DNA from: Phoronis australis
Lineage: Eukaryota > Phoronida > Phoronidae
Length of the DNA stretch: 64,000 nt
NCBI GenBank assembly: GCA_002633005.1
Contig: NMRA01000381.1
Coordinates: 245,057 to 309,056, forward strand
Direction of reading: 5' to 3'
Each line of letters begins with the position of its first letter. The first letter of the stretch is position 1. Positions 38,201 to 50,200 of this stretch are shown here, one piece after another. The notes beneath the pieces are model-generated. The model saw only the letters and a program-made list of their open reading frames with translations. It did no database searches and was not told the origin of the DNA. The position numbers and the translations under genes are program-made.

Positions 38201-41200
38201 TTGGTTTAATTGGAACTCACTATATACAACACACAAAGTGGATCTTCAGGCCTTAAGTTGGTTGTCATGACTGGTTATTTTCTATGGCCAAGGCATCAGA
38301 GTCATCAGGACAATGCCAGTCTATTTTGCAGGGACCTCGTTCATCCAAGGTTAAAGGTACCTGTGCCTTCTGAGAGGGGAATATTTCGGGGTGTAGGGAA
38401 AACTCTACCTCCTGATCACCATCAATAGCACCCCCATCCTGTTGCAAGCCCTCATAGACTCTGCCTCAAGTAGCCATTGTGCTCTTTCAAATTGTCACCT
38501 GTGTGAGTTACAAATGATTCGAACCTTGAAGGGAATTTTCAATCAGTTGAGAGGAATTTTTAGACATCATGAGATGAATTTCACGTGATTTTTCATTATT
38601 TTTCAAAAGGGATTGGGTCGAATATTCGGCCCCAATATCGAGGGATTGAGGACTCTGTTTTGCAACAATCCAGACAACTGAAGGAAACAAATGCTCCTGT
38701 GAAGAAAGTTAAAGTTTTGAACTCAAGAACACAAGGTTTATGATAGCTTTAATCTGCCTCACAACCTATGATTGGTACAACTAACCAACACTCCTGCCTC
38801 ACGGCCTGTGATTGGTTCGTCTGACCAACACTCCTGCCCCACAGCCTGTGATTGGTTCTCATGGCTTGTGATTGGTTTTCATGGCCTGTGATTGGTTCAT
38901 CTGACCAACACTCCTGCTGGTTAATTGATATAGTCAATACTCTTTTATTTTCAGGTTTATCTTCTAAGGAAGGAGGCAACACACAGAATCCCTAATGACA
39001 AGTACAGATTCTACATATGTAGCCTTTCAACATCCACCATTGTTTTCAAGGTACTTAAAAGTATTGCAATGATTGACCACTTGTCACCAACATTGTCAGA
39101 AAAGAAAAACGTTGAACCAAAACTCATTACAAGGCAGTGAAATTTGTTTTGTGATCTCACTAAAAAAATTTAAATTCATGTATATGAGACTCAGTTCTCC
39201 TTGGTATTGCTAGAAATTTTCAAAAAGTCCAGGAGTCGATGCCTAGCGTTATGACAGCTCACCAAATACATCACCTGGCAAAATTCCCAGGTCTCCAAAC
39301 GGAAACTGAGTGCGCCACATCTCATAGGCAAGAGCCAATTAAAATGAAGTTTCAATTGAAATACCTGAAATTAGAAGCTAACAACCTCAGCAAATTGTCT
39401 GCTGGAGGATCCGAGACTGCCAGGATGGCGTTTTTCTTTTGTTCAGATGGTGTGTTTTGAGTGTTTTATGATGAGCAATGTTCCCCCTCTCTGGCCTAAT
39501 GTTCCATACCCAAGCTCACCTTTGGAGACAACTGGACACAATCAGACCCTTCCGATTTTAGCCGGACAGTTCCAACTTCTGTCAGGTGTGATCGCCAAAT
39601 TGAGCCCTGAAGTCACGTAAATGGGTTAAAGTCTCCTCGGCCACAAACTAATCTTCGTCTGATAGTGTAAGACGGTGTCTGTTGTTCACTTCAGTAACAG
39701 AACATTCAGAATGTTCTCTGAAGAGTTGTACCTGCCGATTCGGAATCGATTGTCAAGTCAGAACAGTTTCTGATTTATCGATTGTGAACACATTACCCAT
39801 TCCCACCATTAGTACATATTGCCTCAATTGTTTCTTACCTCATCTTGCTAAATGGCAGCAAATTGGACGACTGTGTATATCTGTTTTAAGAAAGCAAGTT
39901 GCCCAAATAATCATTGTATTTTACGAGAATGCTTTCTCAAGAAGATAAAACTGCACTCTGTTGTCTTCACTTGAGTTGGCATGCTCTTAAGTACTAGTTA
40001 TGTGTTAGGGTGTTTTGTTGTACTTTTCTCAATTGCTTTTTCCTTTTTCTTTTAGTCTTATAAATATGTGTCTACTATTAAGTGGCCTATCAATTTTTCC
40101 ATTTTTCTAGTTTTTGCAGATGATCCATTGCTTGTGTTTTAAGCCACTACTTGATTTATCATGTGTAAGTAGGCTACCTTATTCACAGATTTTCATGGAA
40201 CTTCAATCAAATTAATTTTTTTCTTTTTCCAGGGTCTATTCACATCCTTGCAGTTGTATCCATACTTCCTCGATATGCAGTCTTCTGAGTTTGTCACTCA
40301 TCTGGCCTTGGTACACAGTCGCTTCTCTACAAATACGTTTCCAAGCTGGGAAAGGGCTCACCCCCAAAGGTCTGTTGAACTTAACTTTTGTTAACTAGGT
40401 TGAGTGTAGCTCAAACTGGAATTCTTGTTCCCGGGCTTCTGTGTTATCCTTAAATTGTACTGTGTTAGTTTAACGAGCCATTTTTTGCATCCGGGTGTTG
40501 TAGGACTCGTGTGTTCACTTACAGATATTTGGCGCACAATGGAGAAATCAACACACTTCGAGGAAACGTGAACCTGATGAACGCAAGAGAAGGTGTCATG
40601 AGCAGTCATCACTATGGCAACCACTTGAAGCGCCTTTATCCAGTTGTAGAAAAGGGCATGTCAGACTCGGGATCTTTGGATAATGTTTTGGAGTTTTTGT
40701 GCCTAGCTGGAGACAGGAGTCTGCCTGAGGTAAAGTTGACATAATTCTTTATTTTGTGTCCGTTATAACAGTAGTTTAGCTACTACGGAAGTGATTAATT
40801 ATTCAAATTGATGATCTGGTTTAGGAAAGTAGCAACAATTATTTCATCCCAGGATCAGACTATTAACTCAGGTCACTCTCAGACATACAGTGTACTTGAA
40901 TCCTTCCAACTTAATACACTTCTCTAGTTTTCCTGTTGTGAAACATACTATACTTTTAATCTTGTTTTGCATGGCCTGTATAAGTTAGCATTTACTTTTT
41001 CACTCTTGTACATGTTCTGCCATTTATTGTCTCCATAAGTGCCATGTGTCATGTCGATTTTCTGTTGTGTATGTCTTGGGTCAATTCATGTTTGCGGATG
41101 GCCTGTGATTGTCTATTTTATGTATGTTTACCTACTGACGTGTCTTGCAGACAGGCCCATCTTTAGATGAGGTCAATAGGCGTTCATAAAGAAAATTGCA

Positions 41201-44200
41201 TGCAGATATGCTTCGAGAAGAAATGTGCATAGTCGAATCATAAAATTGTCATAATTCCATAAGAAATGGACACCAAAACCGTAAACAAAAAGTTTTTCAA
41301 CAAGAAACCGTTTGTTCCAAATTTGTTATTTGCCTTTGCCTCAGTGCCTAATAGTTTTTTTTGATGGATCTTCATGGAATTGGGATATGTGTTCTAGTGG
41401 AGGAAACTGCGTCTGACATTGATTACCTTCAGTGGGACGAGTCTGACTACTGTGGTGTCCCCTAGAGGCAATTTAGGATTTTTTGCTTATAATTCGTTAT
41501 CTATCAAATTCCTCGATGGATGTTGACTTATAGTGTGCCTCCCAGGTGGCCTTTCTGTTTTATACATGACATGATAAGCACCCCTAGAAGCATTCTGTTT
41601 GCAGTGCCATCTTAGATGCATTTCAGGGCTTTGCATTGCTTCTGTTTCATTTTACATTGACTTGTTTTATACCTTTTTAATAGTTTTTTCTTTAAATAAA
41701 CTCTTATTTTAGTGGTAAGTCGTGTGGTAATTGTCTGGTTAGACGTCAACCAGTATCTACCGTATGTTAAAATTGATATTTGAAGAAGATGAGGAAGGCA
41801 TGTTAGTGACACTGGCATGAAGCGATGATTGTTTCAAACATGTCTTTTGACTTCAAGTACAGATTTTGTGCTGGTTTAATTTGTTTTGGTTTATGAATCT
41901 AAAGATTTAAGTATGATGGGTTGGTGATTGGCTGGAAGCAAGCACAATCTGGACACTGAAACATGGTTTGACATTCCATGTTGAACAATGCTCGTGATGG
42001 TTTGCATTGATAGATAGTTTGAAATTTCTTGTTAGGCAATGCTGACCATGGTTCCAGAAGCTTGGCAAAATGACACTCAAATGTCGGAGCAGAAGAAAAA
42101 CTTCTATGAGTGGAGCGCCTTTGCTATGGAGCCTTGGGATGGTCCTGGTGAGTACTGAGATTCTAGTTGTTGCTAAGGCCATATGTAAATCTATTGTTTT
42201 ACTGCAATGGCTGTTGCTACTCACTCTTTGACAGAGGACGCTTGGAAATTTTATCATTTGGGGCTCCGCTATTTAAATACATTGGGGGTAATAAAAATTT
42301 TCTTCTTAGCTAGGATCTTAACCCTTTGTTGAGCTGTGTTTGCCTACACAGTCCAGTTGTATGACTAAGAGCAGGGTTCACATAGAACTGCATTTCACTG
42401 ATCTTGTCAATTTCTAAAGGCCTATTGTGTGTCAATGACCCGATGATTTACTGCCATCTGCAAAATTCTAAGCCCCTATGCTGCCTCTAAGCCCAAAATG
42501 ATCACCCGTATAATTATCTCCTTGTTTTGTAATTTCCAGATTTGACAGAACACTAAAAAAGACATGCATACCCTCAGGATGTTGTTTATGTTGTTGAAAT
42601 GTTTTCAATATGTTATCTTTGAAATGTTCACTGAAGCATGAATTTATAATTATCTCCTAGATTTCAAACTTTTGAAAATCTCAGTAATTGTGGACTATGC
42701 CCAGAAGAAATAATTTTATGTTTTTACATGCATGAACTTTATAATTTTGAATGCTGCATTAATTGAGCAATATTTATATTCTAGCCCTCCTGGCATTCTC
42801 TGATGGTCGCTACATTGGAGCCATTCTTGACAGAAATGGTTTGCGTCCTTCCAGATTTTATGTTTCCAAGGATAACCATTTATACATGGCCAGTGAAGTG
42901 GGTGTCACCGACCTTCAACCAGATGAAGTCATTCAAAAGGTAATTAAAGTTTATCTTATAGGAGTGTTGTGACACAACATATGGCTTGAAATGTGGAGAG
43001 TAATACATTAAAGTAGATCTGTATTTCTTGGTTTCTGTACAGTCTCCTGGTGGAATACAATTTTTATTAGTCTTGGTCACCTGGACTAACAGAAACATTT
43101 ATTCAGGATGTCGTCCGCTATAAACAAAAAGCAAGATGTCGTCCGCTATAAACAAAACACTAGTGGTCTCGTTTTGACATTCCCAAATAATTTAAATTCT
43201 TGATAGGTAGTTGTATTAGTATTTGTGTGGTATCCTATTTTAGATTGATATATTTATATCCTATAGTTATATTCATTTGAAATTTGCATTAAATAAGGCT
43301 TGCGGGCGCATTATTCTCCCAGGTTGCTAACCTTGGGTATTGAAAAATGTGCCACTGTGTACTCTCTTTAGGGTCGTCTGAAGCCAGGTAGGATGCTGTT
43401 GGTTGACACTGTGGAGCGTACCTTCAAGCGGGATGAAGACATCAAGGCAGAGATTGCCAATCTACGGCCAGTGGGGGAGTGGCTCCATCAACAGGTGATC
43501 AATAGATTACAGCCTATTACTTACACTTTGTGCTTCTGATTGTCAGTCTCTGGGATTGACAAAAAGTTTACATCAAGATACTAAAAATCAAAGAGTGATT
43601 GCTATAGTGAAGTAATGAAACACGGACATTGAAAAGGGAAATTAAAAAAGGAATGGGATAGATGTGGATCTGTGAACTCAGCAGCTGATTTATCAGTTGT
43701 GGTGTACCTTAGTATTGTAGTAGTGGTGTACCTTAGTATTGTAGTAGTCATAGTAGAATGACACTGACATTGTCTTCCAGGCCTTTACTATGGCTGACCT
43801 ATATGCTGACATGAATGGCGCTTTAGATGAGATGAATGAGCCCGTGTTGAACGGTATAGGCAAACAGTGTAATGGTCATAGCATTAAGGTAGATCTATTG
43901 GAGGATGACAAGAGACTACAAATGTTTGGATATACGAATGAAACTTTGAAGTTACTACTCCTTCCCATGGTCTCCAACAGGTGAGTGGCTCCCTCAATCC
44001 TGTTGTTAGGAAAATGTCCAACTTTGGCTTACTTTGGAACATCATACCTAGTCAGAAATTAATAGAATAAAATGGAAAAAACCTTTGGATACTATTCTTT
44101 ATGCGCTGTTTATCAAATTGCTTGAAGGAATTGCTTTTTATTGTTATCAAAATTAGAAAACTCACATTTTGAGATTTCATCTTGATTGTTTATTTTAAAC

Positions 44201-47200
44201 AAAATTAGGTCATGTTACTGATGCGGTTGTTTTGCTATGAACATTCCTTTATTTTGTGTTAGATTTTACTACAAGGATGTTGTTACGTGAACCAGTCTTT
44301 GGTAGATTAGTATTAAATCAAGGCAAAGGACGATGTTACGTGAACCAATCTTTGGTAGATTAGTATTAAATCAAGGAAAATCAAATTCTACAGGCTGTTT
44401 ACTTTCAGAAATTTTCTTCTTTTATTGAATCATTATAATTTTAGTTTTGTATTTGGCTGACTGGGCAGAATTGTTAATGAGGGTCTGCATAACCTTATGG
44501 AAACCTTGAAGTTTTTCTGTCTTCTTGTGGCTATCAACTATCGCCTTCTACTTATTTTACTTTGAGATTACTCTTTTCTATGGTCTTCAACAAGAAATTG
44601 AGCTTTTTCATGATCTCCAATAAGTGACTGATTCCTATCTTTTTTCCCTGAACAGCTTGACCTTTAACCTGTAATGCTAAACATGGTGGCTACTGCTTTG
44701 CATTTGTAACAGACTTGTTAACACCTTAATGACCATGCAGACGTACAGTAAAATCTCATCGATATGGGACAAAATAGGGCAGAAAAGTGAAATTTTGTTT
44801 TCTCATATTTTATCAAAAATATGTAGCAGCAGATGTTTTTCCACTTCCAAATTCTGTATCACAGCTAGAGCCAGACAATATTTAAGAAATTAATGAGCAT
44901 TCGCAACAAGGCTAGAAGCCTTTGAAAAGTGAAAAAAGGCAATTTTGTCAATTATTTTTGTTTGAAATTTGTGAGATTTTACCGCCATTGCTGTTATTTC
45001 AGGAAAGAAGCGCTTGGTTCCATGGGTAATGATGCACCTCTAGCTTGCTTATCCAAGTACAGTCCTCTCACCTACGACTACTTTAAGCAACTCTTTGCCC
45101 AGGTTACTAATCCACCCATTGATCCATTTCGTGAAAAGATTGTCATGTCTTTGGTAAGTTTTCTTAGTAAGTAATTTAGCTTAGTACCTAGGTTGGTTTA
45201 GTATCTTTGTGTTTTGGTATTTCCTTCAACTTGAACAGAAGACCATAAATTCAATGTTCAAATAGGTCATGAATCAATGACTGCAGTACAAGCCTTCAGT
45301 TGTGACTACACATTTCTTGTTTTAAGGTATTTGTGTTAGACTGAGAATTTGTCTTACAAAAGGTTACGCAAACAGGTCCAACCCCAATATACACCATTGA
45401 GTATATGTTTGGACATTTTTCTGGAAGCTGGTTCATGGTATTACTGTTAGAGCCTCAAGTAAACTTCTAAGGAATTTGTGTGATTTTCCAAAATAAGGGA
45501 TGTCAGACAATGATAAAGGTTTGTTCCTGTGTATTGTCATCAACTCAGTCCGTTATTAGATCCCCATTTTGTCACATTTCCCAAAAACCCGATCTAGGAC
45601 TTTGAATCAGAAACTCACAGTAGAAAGGTTGAGGTATAACAACTGGCTTCTGATGTCTGTTCATTATTTGCAGCCATTTGTCTGTAGACATGTCCCATTG
45701 TTCATTATTAGCACCCATTTTTGTGCAGGCATGTCCCATTGGACCAGAGGCCAATATCTTGGAGCCAAGTGCTGAGCAGTGCAAGAGACTTTTTCTACAA
45801 ACACCAATTCTTGCCCTTGAAGACATCAAAGTACTGAAAGCAATCAAAACAAAAGGGTGGAAGGTAAACTCGTGAACAATTATCTGACTTATCTGAAGCA
45901 CTCTTGGACTTAAGTATAGTGATGACGTTTATCATTTGTCTGATGTTTTGGAGAATATTTTTCATGGACCTGAGTAATTGTGGCGGAATGTACTTTTGCA
46001 TTTTGAAACTGTAGAGTGCATCTCTGCTGACAGCAACTAAAAATTGTGGGATTGAATTTTAAGTAAAAGTCTTATTAATGAAAGTGGCATATTACAGATG
46101 TTTGGGAGTCTTTGGATCCTGTTTGGAACAGAATGTGTTTTGGGAATCTTTGGCATTTGACTCTCTGATTATACCTGTTGACTTCAGTTGGCAGCAACAG
46201 CATTCTGTATTGAAATGGTTTCACTAACATTAGTGGTGATACTGGTAATGAAGAACATGGGCTTTGTGAGACTGTGTTTTATGTATAATGTCAAGAGATA
46301 CATCTCTTGGTTTATGGAAAAGTTCAGCATACCAGAATTTTAATTACTTAATTGCTCTCTATCTTGATCTCATTTGATGATGTTGGGTCATTGCAGACGA
46401 AGCAGATCGACACAGTGTTCCCCGTGTCTGACGGTAGCAGTGGGTTAGTGAAAGCCATAGACAGAATCTGTAAGGAAGCTTCAGCGGCAGCTAGTAGTGG
46501 CTACACATTGATACTTCTGTCTGACAGGAAGGCTGGCAGAGACTATGTACCTGTCAGGTAACATGGTTCATTTAACTGTTTATATAAAGTGTAACTGGTG
46601 CTTAATTCTGTTTTGATGTAATTGTAAGAGTTCATTATATTTCACTGTTAAGTATTAGATATGTATATTTGTATTGTGAGAAGAATTTACCACTATTCAA
46701 TTGTTGCCTAGATCTTAGTGTTGATAATTGCTCGGTAATGGTGTTGTAAAGTCAACAGAGATTTTGATAGGAACATAGCGAAAATGTGACATGGTAACAT
46801 GACATGTCATAAACTTTTTCCAACATGCAACTTCATCATGTGTGTCAAATACACTTCAAAAATATCATGAACTGTTGCTCTTGGTTTGAAAATACTTTTA
46901 GATTTTCCGTAGGACTAAGCGTGCATGATCTGGTGAAGTTTTGGTGGCTTAATTTTCTGGTAACATGTCTTGTAGAATATTCTTATTTAATTTCTAACAT
47001 CTACGTTTTATTAATTATTCAAAGGGCATGAAAATGTTCGTATATTTCAATGTTGGTTAACAGCTAGATCAGTTGATATTTGAGAATTCTTCAGCTATAC
47101 GGCAACTATTCCTCTGTAACCAAACTCTCTATCAACAGTTTCATTGGTTCATTTCTTTAGACAGCTTACTTCTTTCAAATTAGTCCTTTTCTTCAGCTGC

Positions 47201-50200
47201 CACATTTACTAGTACTATTTATTGCACATTGAATTATATGTAAATGCTAAAGTTGAAAAAGAACAAAGAGTTGAATTGAGTTAAAGACTATATGAGTGTC
47301 ATGCTTTTAGCTGGTGTAGGACATTTTAATGAGAAAATGTCAGAACTGTCATCATAAATAATGTTGAAGGTGGGTGCAAAAATGGAATAAATTGGCATAA
47401 TGTATGAAGGAAACTACGTGTATTTCACATCCTCAATGTCACTAAGGATAGAATTACTTGCATTGTGATTATCAAGTGTTTCACTATGTTTCTGTTGCTG
47501 TTAGAAGAAAATGTTAAAATTCACCATTTTCCAACACCGTCTAAGTAGCTTAGATATGTGGGTGATCTCATTTTCCATGAAGAGGTGCTTGATTTGAACA
47601 GAAACTGCAGTGTATGTTCATCATTCCATCCAATCCTATAAACTAGTTAGATGTATATAATATCAAAATAATCTGCGGTGTGTCATGTTCCGACTTTTGC
47701 CTGAAGTTATCGGACAGCAACTCAAGCATTTGTTTATTATACTTGAATTATGAAATAAACTGTTATGTTATTCAGCTGGTTGCTATTTCTTGGTGAAGTT
47801 GTACTATGGAGTGAACCAAACATACCGCCTGTCAATCAATTTCTCACCATGTTTTGTTTTATTTAGTGCCCTGTTGGCTCTGGGAGCCACTCATCACTGT
47901 TTGATCCGAGACAAGCTGAGAATGAAGGTGGGTCTGATTGTGGAGACAGGTGAAGCTCGTGAGGTCCATCATCTCTGTGTGCTTCTGGGATTTGGTGCTG
48001 ACGCCATCTGTCCGTATATGGTGTTTGAGACAACAAGCCGCTTACGTCAGCTCAAAAATCTTGAGACACCATTGAGTGATGAGGAAATTTTTGACAACTA
48101 CATGGCAGCATGCGCTCGAGGAATCTCCAAAGTGATGGCTAAGATGGGAATCTCAACTTTACAGAGTTACAAGGTATGTTTTAGAACAAATTGTTAATAT
48201 TTACATACTGCCAAGTCTTTTATTTGTTTACAAATCTTTGCATTGTTCTTTTTGTGATCTTTGTTTATCTCCTTTCACGAGTAATTGTGTCAACAACTCG
48301 TTAGTGATATCGTGATTTCATAAACAGGTTTGTTCAAAACCTAACCTGAAAAACAGCAACTACTCGGAATACAGCCAAACATTTCATTGTTGCGAGTTTC
48401 TATGGTCAAAATGGATAGTAAGTGTGTACAAACTTACTATAGTATGTGTTGTTACAGGGTGCCCAGATATTTGAAGCTGTAGGGTTAGGCCAGGACGTTA
48501 TTGACAAGTGTTTTGTGGGAACTGCCTCTCGTCTTGGAGGATGTTCATTCACTCAGCTAGCCAAAGAGGTGAGGAAACTTACAACTTGACCGTTTTATTT
48601 ATGTGTTACATGTATGTTCAGGTGAGCGAATATGAGAGTTTTGTGTTATGTTAATGACCCATATGTGATCCACTTCAAACACTTACTAACTAGTTGGTAA
48701 GATACCTTAAGGTATGATGTCTCCCTTTATGAGTGTACCTTTATTCACCTGAAGTGATTGATGTGTCCCATGAGACCCTTCACCTGTATGGATAGCCTGT
48801 GCAGACTGTTGCTTATTATTCTAATGGTTCCCTTACAGTCTCTTGCCCGCCACAACTTTGCCTACAGACATTCTGTTGGTGACCAGTATGCTGGTAACAA
48901 TCCTGGATTTTACCACTGGCGCCTTGGTGGGGAGAGGCACATGAATGACCCTGAGACTATAGCCCACTTGCAGGTAACCAAGATGATGCACTTTATAAAA
49001 AACTGTTGTCTAGCTGNCCTCTCGTCTTGGAGGATGTTCGTTCACTCAGCTAGCCAAAGAGGTGAGGAAAGTTACAACTTGACCATTTTATTTATGTGTT
49101 ACATGTATGTTCAGGTGAGCGAATATGAGAGTTTTGTGTTATGTTAATGACCCATATATTGTGATCCACTTTAAACACTTACTAACTAGTTGGTAAGATA
49201 CCTTAAGGTATGATGTCTCCCTTTATGAGTGTACCTTTATTCACCTGAAGTGATTGATGTGTCCCATGAGACCCTTCACCTGTATGGATAGCCTGTGCAG
49301 GCTGTTGCTGATTATTCTAATGTTTCCCTTACAGTCTCTTGCTCGCCACAACTTTGCCTACAGACATTCTGTTGGTGACCAGTATGCTGGTAACAATCCT
49401 GGATTTTACCACTGGCGCCTTGGTGGGGAGAGGCACATGAATGACCCTGAGACTATAGCCCACTTGCAGGTAACCTAGGCGATGCACTTTATAAAAAACT
49501 GTTGTCTAGCTGATTCTGAAAAAAAAATTGGTTAATAAGTTCAGGTATTGAAATTATTTCTTTTTCACACTTTGTCTTTCTCATGAAAAGCAATATGTAT
49601 TGTCTGTCAACAAAGTGAGCATATTTGATTAATGTTACAGAAGGTGTAAATAAAATGAATATTACGTTGTTCATTTACTGAAAATTGATGTCAATAAATA
49701 TTAATTTGCATTGAATAGTTATAGATACACACATATACACACGAACACAGATTATTGATTTTTTGATTTCAAAGAAGAAGGTAAGTTTATTGGAAATTAA
49801 TGTGTATGATTGTTTAAAGACTTTTGTTCAACTGTCTAACCTTATAGGATGCTTCTCGCAACAACAGTCAAAATGCCTACAGCAAGTTTGTTGCTAGTGC
49901 TACTGAAAGTGCTAAACAATGCACACTGCGTGGTCAACTGGACTTTGTTTACAATGATCAACCTATTGACATCTCTGAGGTGGAGCCAGCTAAGGAGATT
50001 GTGAAGCGTTTTGTTACTGGTACGTATTTAAAATTTAATGGAGGCATTTGGTTTCTTATGTAATAGTTAAGGAAATCAAATCCAACTTGTCCACTGCATT
50101 GTGTGCTCCCTGTCTTGAATAGTGGGAACTGCTCATAAAATTTCCAGATTTATTAATTCTATTAGGAATTGGTTTTAGAATTGCAATTGCTTGACATGAT

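Larger units (their letters stand above)
30088..38954 (+). other. GOGAT intron 5 (8.9 kb)
   Basis: The largest intron in the window. It holds a 44-bp duplication (30964-31049), a 1.4-kb TA-flanked transposon (31914-33339), a probable LINE-like tail (35878-36130), a short G run (about 36431-36442), a 58-bp tandem array (36835-37027) and ATTGGT-rich repeats before exon 6. The ORF at 32731-33009 belongs to the transposon. No host exon is recognised inside. Confidence 0.75.
49018..49512 (+). repeat. Allelic duplication 1, copy B
   Basis: A 495-bp match to 48525-49016 with scattered substitutions and small indels (for example CCATATATTGTGATCC against CCATATGTGATCC). It starts inside exon 17 without that exon's acceptor. 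Confidence 0.95.

Noticed and set aside
40503-40524. Earlier acceptor for GOGAT exon 8 at 40502 (TGTAG)
   Set aside because: It would insert seven extra codons into the invariant R-x-L-A-H-N-G-E-I block. The acceptor at 40524 gives the expected sequence.
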